Assembly: GCA_017419065.1 (NCBI GenBank)
Contig: JAFOMB010000198.1
Coordinates: forward strand, 1 to 6,982
Length of the DNA stretch: 6,982 bases
Direction: 5' to 3'
Source: Erysipelotrichaceae bacterium
Lineage (GTDB): Bacteria > Bacillota_I > Bacilli_A > Erysipelotrichales > Erysipelotrichaceae
Under the pieces are notes generated by a model, which saw nothing but the letters and a program-made list of their open reading frames with translations, did not search any database and was not told the DNA's origin. Of the stretch, positions 5,646-6,982 are shown one piece after another. Position numbers and translations under genes: made by a program. The number at the start of each line of letters is the position of its first letter. The stretch's first letter is position 1.

Positions 5646-6982
5646 TTAATGGGTCAGTCTGTAGAAACGGGCTCCTCCCGGATAGATCCGGACGTCCTGA
5701 TAGCCATGATTATAGAGGATCCTTGAAGCTGTATGGGCCCGGACACCGGCTGCACACATGACGACGATCTTTCTTCCTTCCGGGACTTCTTTTATTCTCT
5801 CCCTCAGCTGTCCTAATGGGATGTTGAAGGCATTCGGGATGGCGTAGGCTTCCACTTCTCCCTTTTCCCGGACATCCAGACAGAAGACATCTTCCTTCTC
5901 CAGGACATCATAGTCCGCAAAGGACGCCTGTTTCCGAAGGACGTTCTCCCCGCAGAAGCCGGCCATATTTACCGGATCCTTGGCAGAAGAGAACGGCGGG
6001 GCATAGGAGAGCTCGAGTTCCTTGAGATCCCTGATGGAAGCTCCCAGTCTCATCGCCGTGGCAATCACGTCATTCCTCTTGTCCACACCGTCTTCTCCGA
6101 CGATCTGGGCACCGAGTATCTTTTCATCTTCCAGGGAGAAGAGGACCTTGATCATCATCGGTTTTCCTCCCGGATAGTATCCCGCATGAGAAGACTGGGA
6201 GATCGTCACCATTTCATAATCTCTTCCTCTGACCAGCCCTTTTCTGCAGAGCTGTTTTTCATTATGGCCGGTTGAAGCCGCGGACAGGGAGAAGATCTTG
6301 GCGATCGATGTCCCCTGGCTTCCCTTATAGGTTTCTTCAAAGCCGGCGATATTGTCGGCAGCCAGACGTCCCTGCTTGTTGGCAGGAGAGGCCAGCGGGA
6401 TGATGGTCTTTTCCCCGGAGACGAAGTCTTTCACTTCTACGGCATCTCCTGCCGCATAGATCGACGGATCGCTCGTACGCATGTGCTCATCCGTGACGAT
6501 GCCGCCTCTATCTCCTAACGCAAGTCCGGCTTTCTTCGCCAGCGCGCTGTTCGGCCTGACGCCGATCGCCAGAATGACCAGTCCGTATTTCTCTTCTTTT
6601 CCGGAAGAGAGTTTTACTTTGATACCGTCTTTGACATCTTCAAAGGCAGAGACAGCGTCATTCAGGATGACCTCGACACCATTCTTCTTGACTTCCTTCA
6701 GAACGATCAAGGACATCTCCTTATCGAGATTGTTCATGAGCTGATCGGAGGCTTCCACCAGTGTCACTTTCTTTCCGGCAGCGACGAGATTCTCTGTCAT
6801 CTCCAGACCGATGAATCCGCCTCCGATGACGCAGACCTTCTCGATCTCCTCTTCCTCTACCATCTCTCTTATACGTACCGTATCATCGACCGTCGTGACA
6901 GTCTTGATCCTCTCTGAATCGATTCCCTCAATATTCGGACGCACCGGAGAAGAACCGGTGGCGATCACTAAAACATCATAGG
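5646..6982 (-). CDS. CoA-disulfide reductase-like flavoprotein with rhodanese domain (5' end missing)
   Basis: The C-terminal 444 residues of a pyridine nucleotide-disulfide oxidoreductase fused to a rhodanese domain, matching CoA-disulfide reductase/rhodanese (CoADR-Rhd) proteins, usually about 550-570 residues. Roughly 100-120 N-terminal residues, with the first FAD motif and the redox-active Cys, lie beyond the window edge. Visible in order: ATGSSP, the NAD(P)H-binding GGGFIGLEM, the second FAD motif YAAGDAVEV, and the dimerisation domain with SSHAGYYPGG and SYAPPFSSAKDPVN, typical of CoADR. The last ~90 residues are a rhodanese domain with CLDVRE and active loop CAAGVR (Cys codon at 5754-5756). 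Relatives reduce CoA disulfide, CoA persulfide or polysulfide with NAD(P)H. Here it may manage thiol redox state or sulfane sulfur in the cytoplasm. The GTG at 6968 is the Val of the VIATG motif, not a start, because the frame continues upstream as YDVL. Confidence 0.9.
   Translation of the reverse strand, partial: YDVLVIATGSSPVRPNIEGIDSERIKTVTTVDDTVRIREMVEEEEIEKVCVIGGGFIGLEMTENLVAAGKKVTLVEASDQLMNNLDKEMSLIVLKEVKKNGVEVILNDAVSAFEDVKDGIKVKLSSGKEEKYGLVILAIGVRPNSALAKKAGLALGDRGGIVTDEHMRTSDPSIYAAGDAVEVKDFVSGEKTIIPLASPANKQGRLAADNIAGFEETYKGSQGTSIAKIFSLSAASTGHNEKQLCRKGLVRGRDYEMVTISQSSHAGYYPGGKPMMIKVLFSLEDEKILGAQIVGEDGVDKRNDVIATAMRLGASIRDLKELELSYAPPFSSAKDPVNMAGFCGENVLRKQASFADYDVLEKEDVFCLDVREKGEVEAYAIPNAFNIPLGQLRERIKEVPEGRKIVVMCAAGVRAHTASRILYNHGYQDVRIYPGGARFYRLTH

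Noticed and set aside
6966..6968. GTG as the start codon of the flavoprotein
   Set aside because: This Val belongs to the conserved VIATG motif and the frame stays open through YDVL to the window edge. The gene is cut by the window, not started there.

Overview
The window is ordinary chromosomal DNA of a low-to-mid GC Gram-positive bacterium (Bacillota). AAGGAGG-type ribosome binding sites, compact intrinsic terminators set against the stop codons, a membrane-anchored L,D-transpeptidase and a domain-swapped clostridial-type GH3 glycosidase all point that way. The protein style suggests an Erysipelotrichia-like gut or oral anaerobe, but that narrower placement is a guess. I saw no tRNA, rRNA, CRISPR array, insertion sequence or integrase.

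Layout. Positions 1-4165 hold four genes, all on the minus strand. In transcription order they are a large GH3 beta-glycosidase with permuted domain order (4165-1757), a membrane-anchored protein with Ig-like domains and a phage-tail-lysozyme-like domain (1699-713), a GlsB/YeaQ-type small membrane protein (657-412) and an unrecognised 112-aa charged protein (371-33). A 91-bp divergent spacer separates this group from a plus-strand L,D-transpeptidase (4257-5618). That gene converges on a minus-strand NAD(P)H-dependent, CoA-disulfide-reductase-like flavoprotein with a C-terminal rhodanese domain (5646 to beyond the window edge). The two share a bidirectional terminator.

How the genes fit together. 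Two products act on peptidoglycan outside the membrane: the lysozyme-like protein would cleave glycan strands and the L,D-transpeptidase would make 3-3 cross-links. The GlsB-like protein is an envelope or stress-linked membrane protein. The GH3 enzyme lacks a signal peptide and probably hydrolyses imported beta-glucosides or related oligosaccharides in the cytoplasm. The CoA-disulfide-reductase/rhodanese protein belongs to thiol or sulfane-sulfur redox metabolism. Four terminators lie inside or next to gene ends, so most genes look like their own transcription units rather than one operon.

I found no convincing new multi-gene system. The more interesting signals are regulatory: a candidate leaderless promoter for the lysozyme-like gene, terminator stems that overlap stop codons in at least three genes, overlapping -10 elements in the divergent spacer, and a terminator-like hairpin in the only space upstream of the last small gene.
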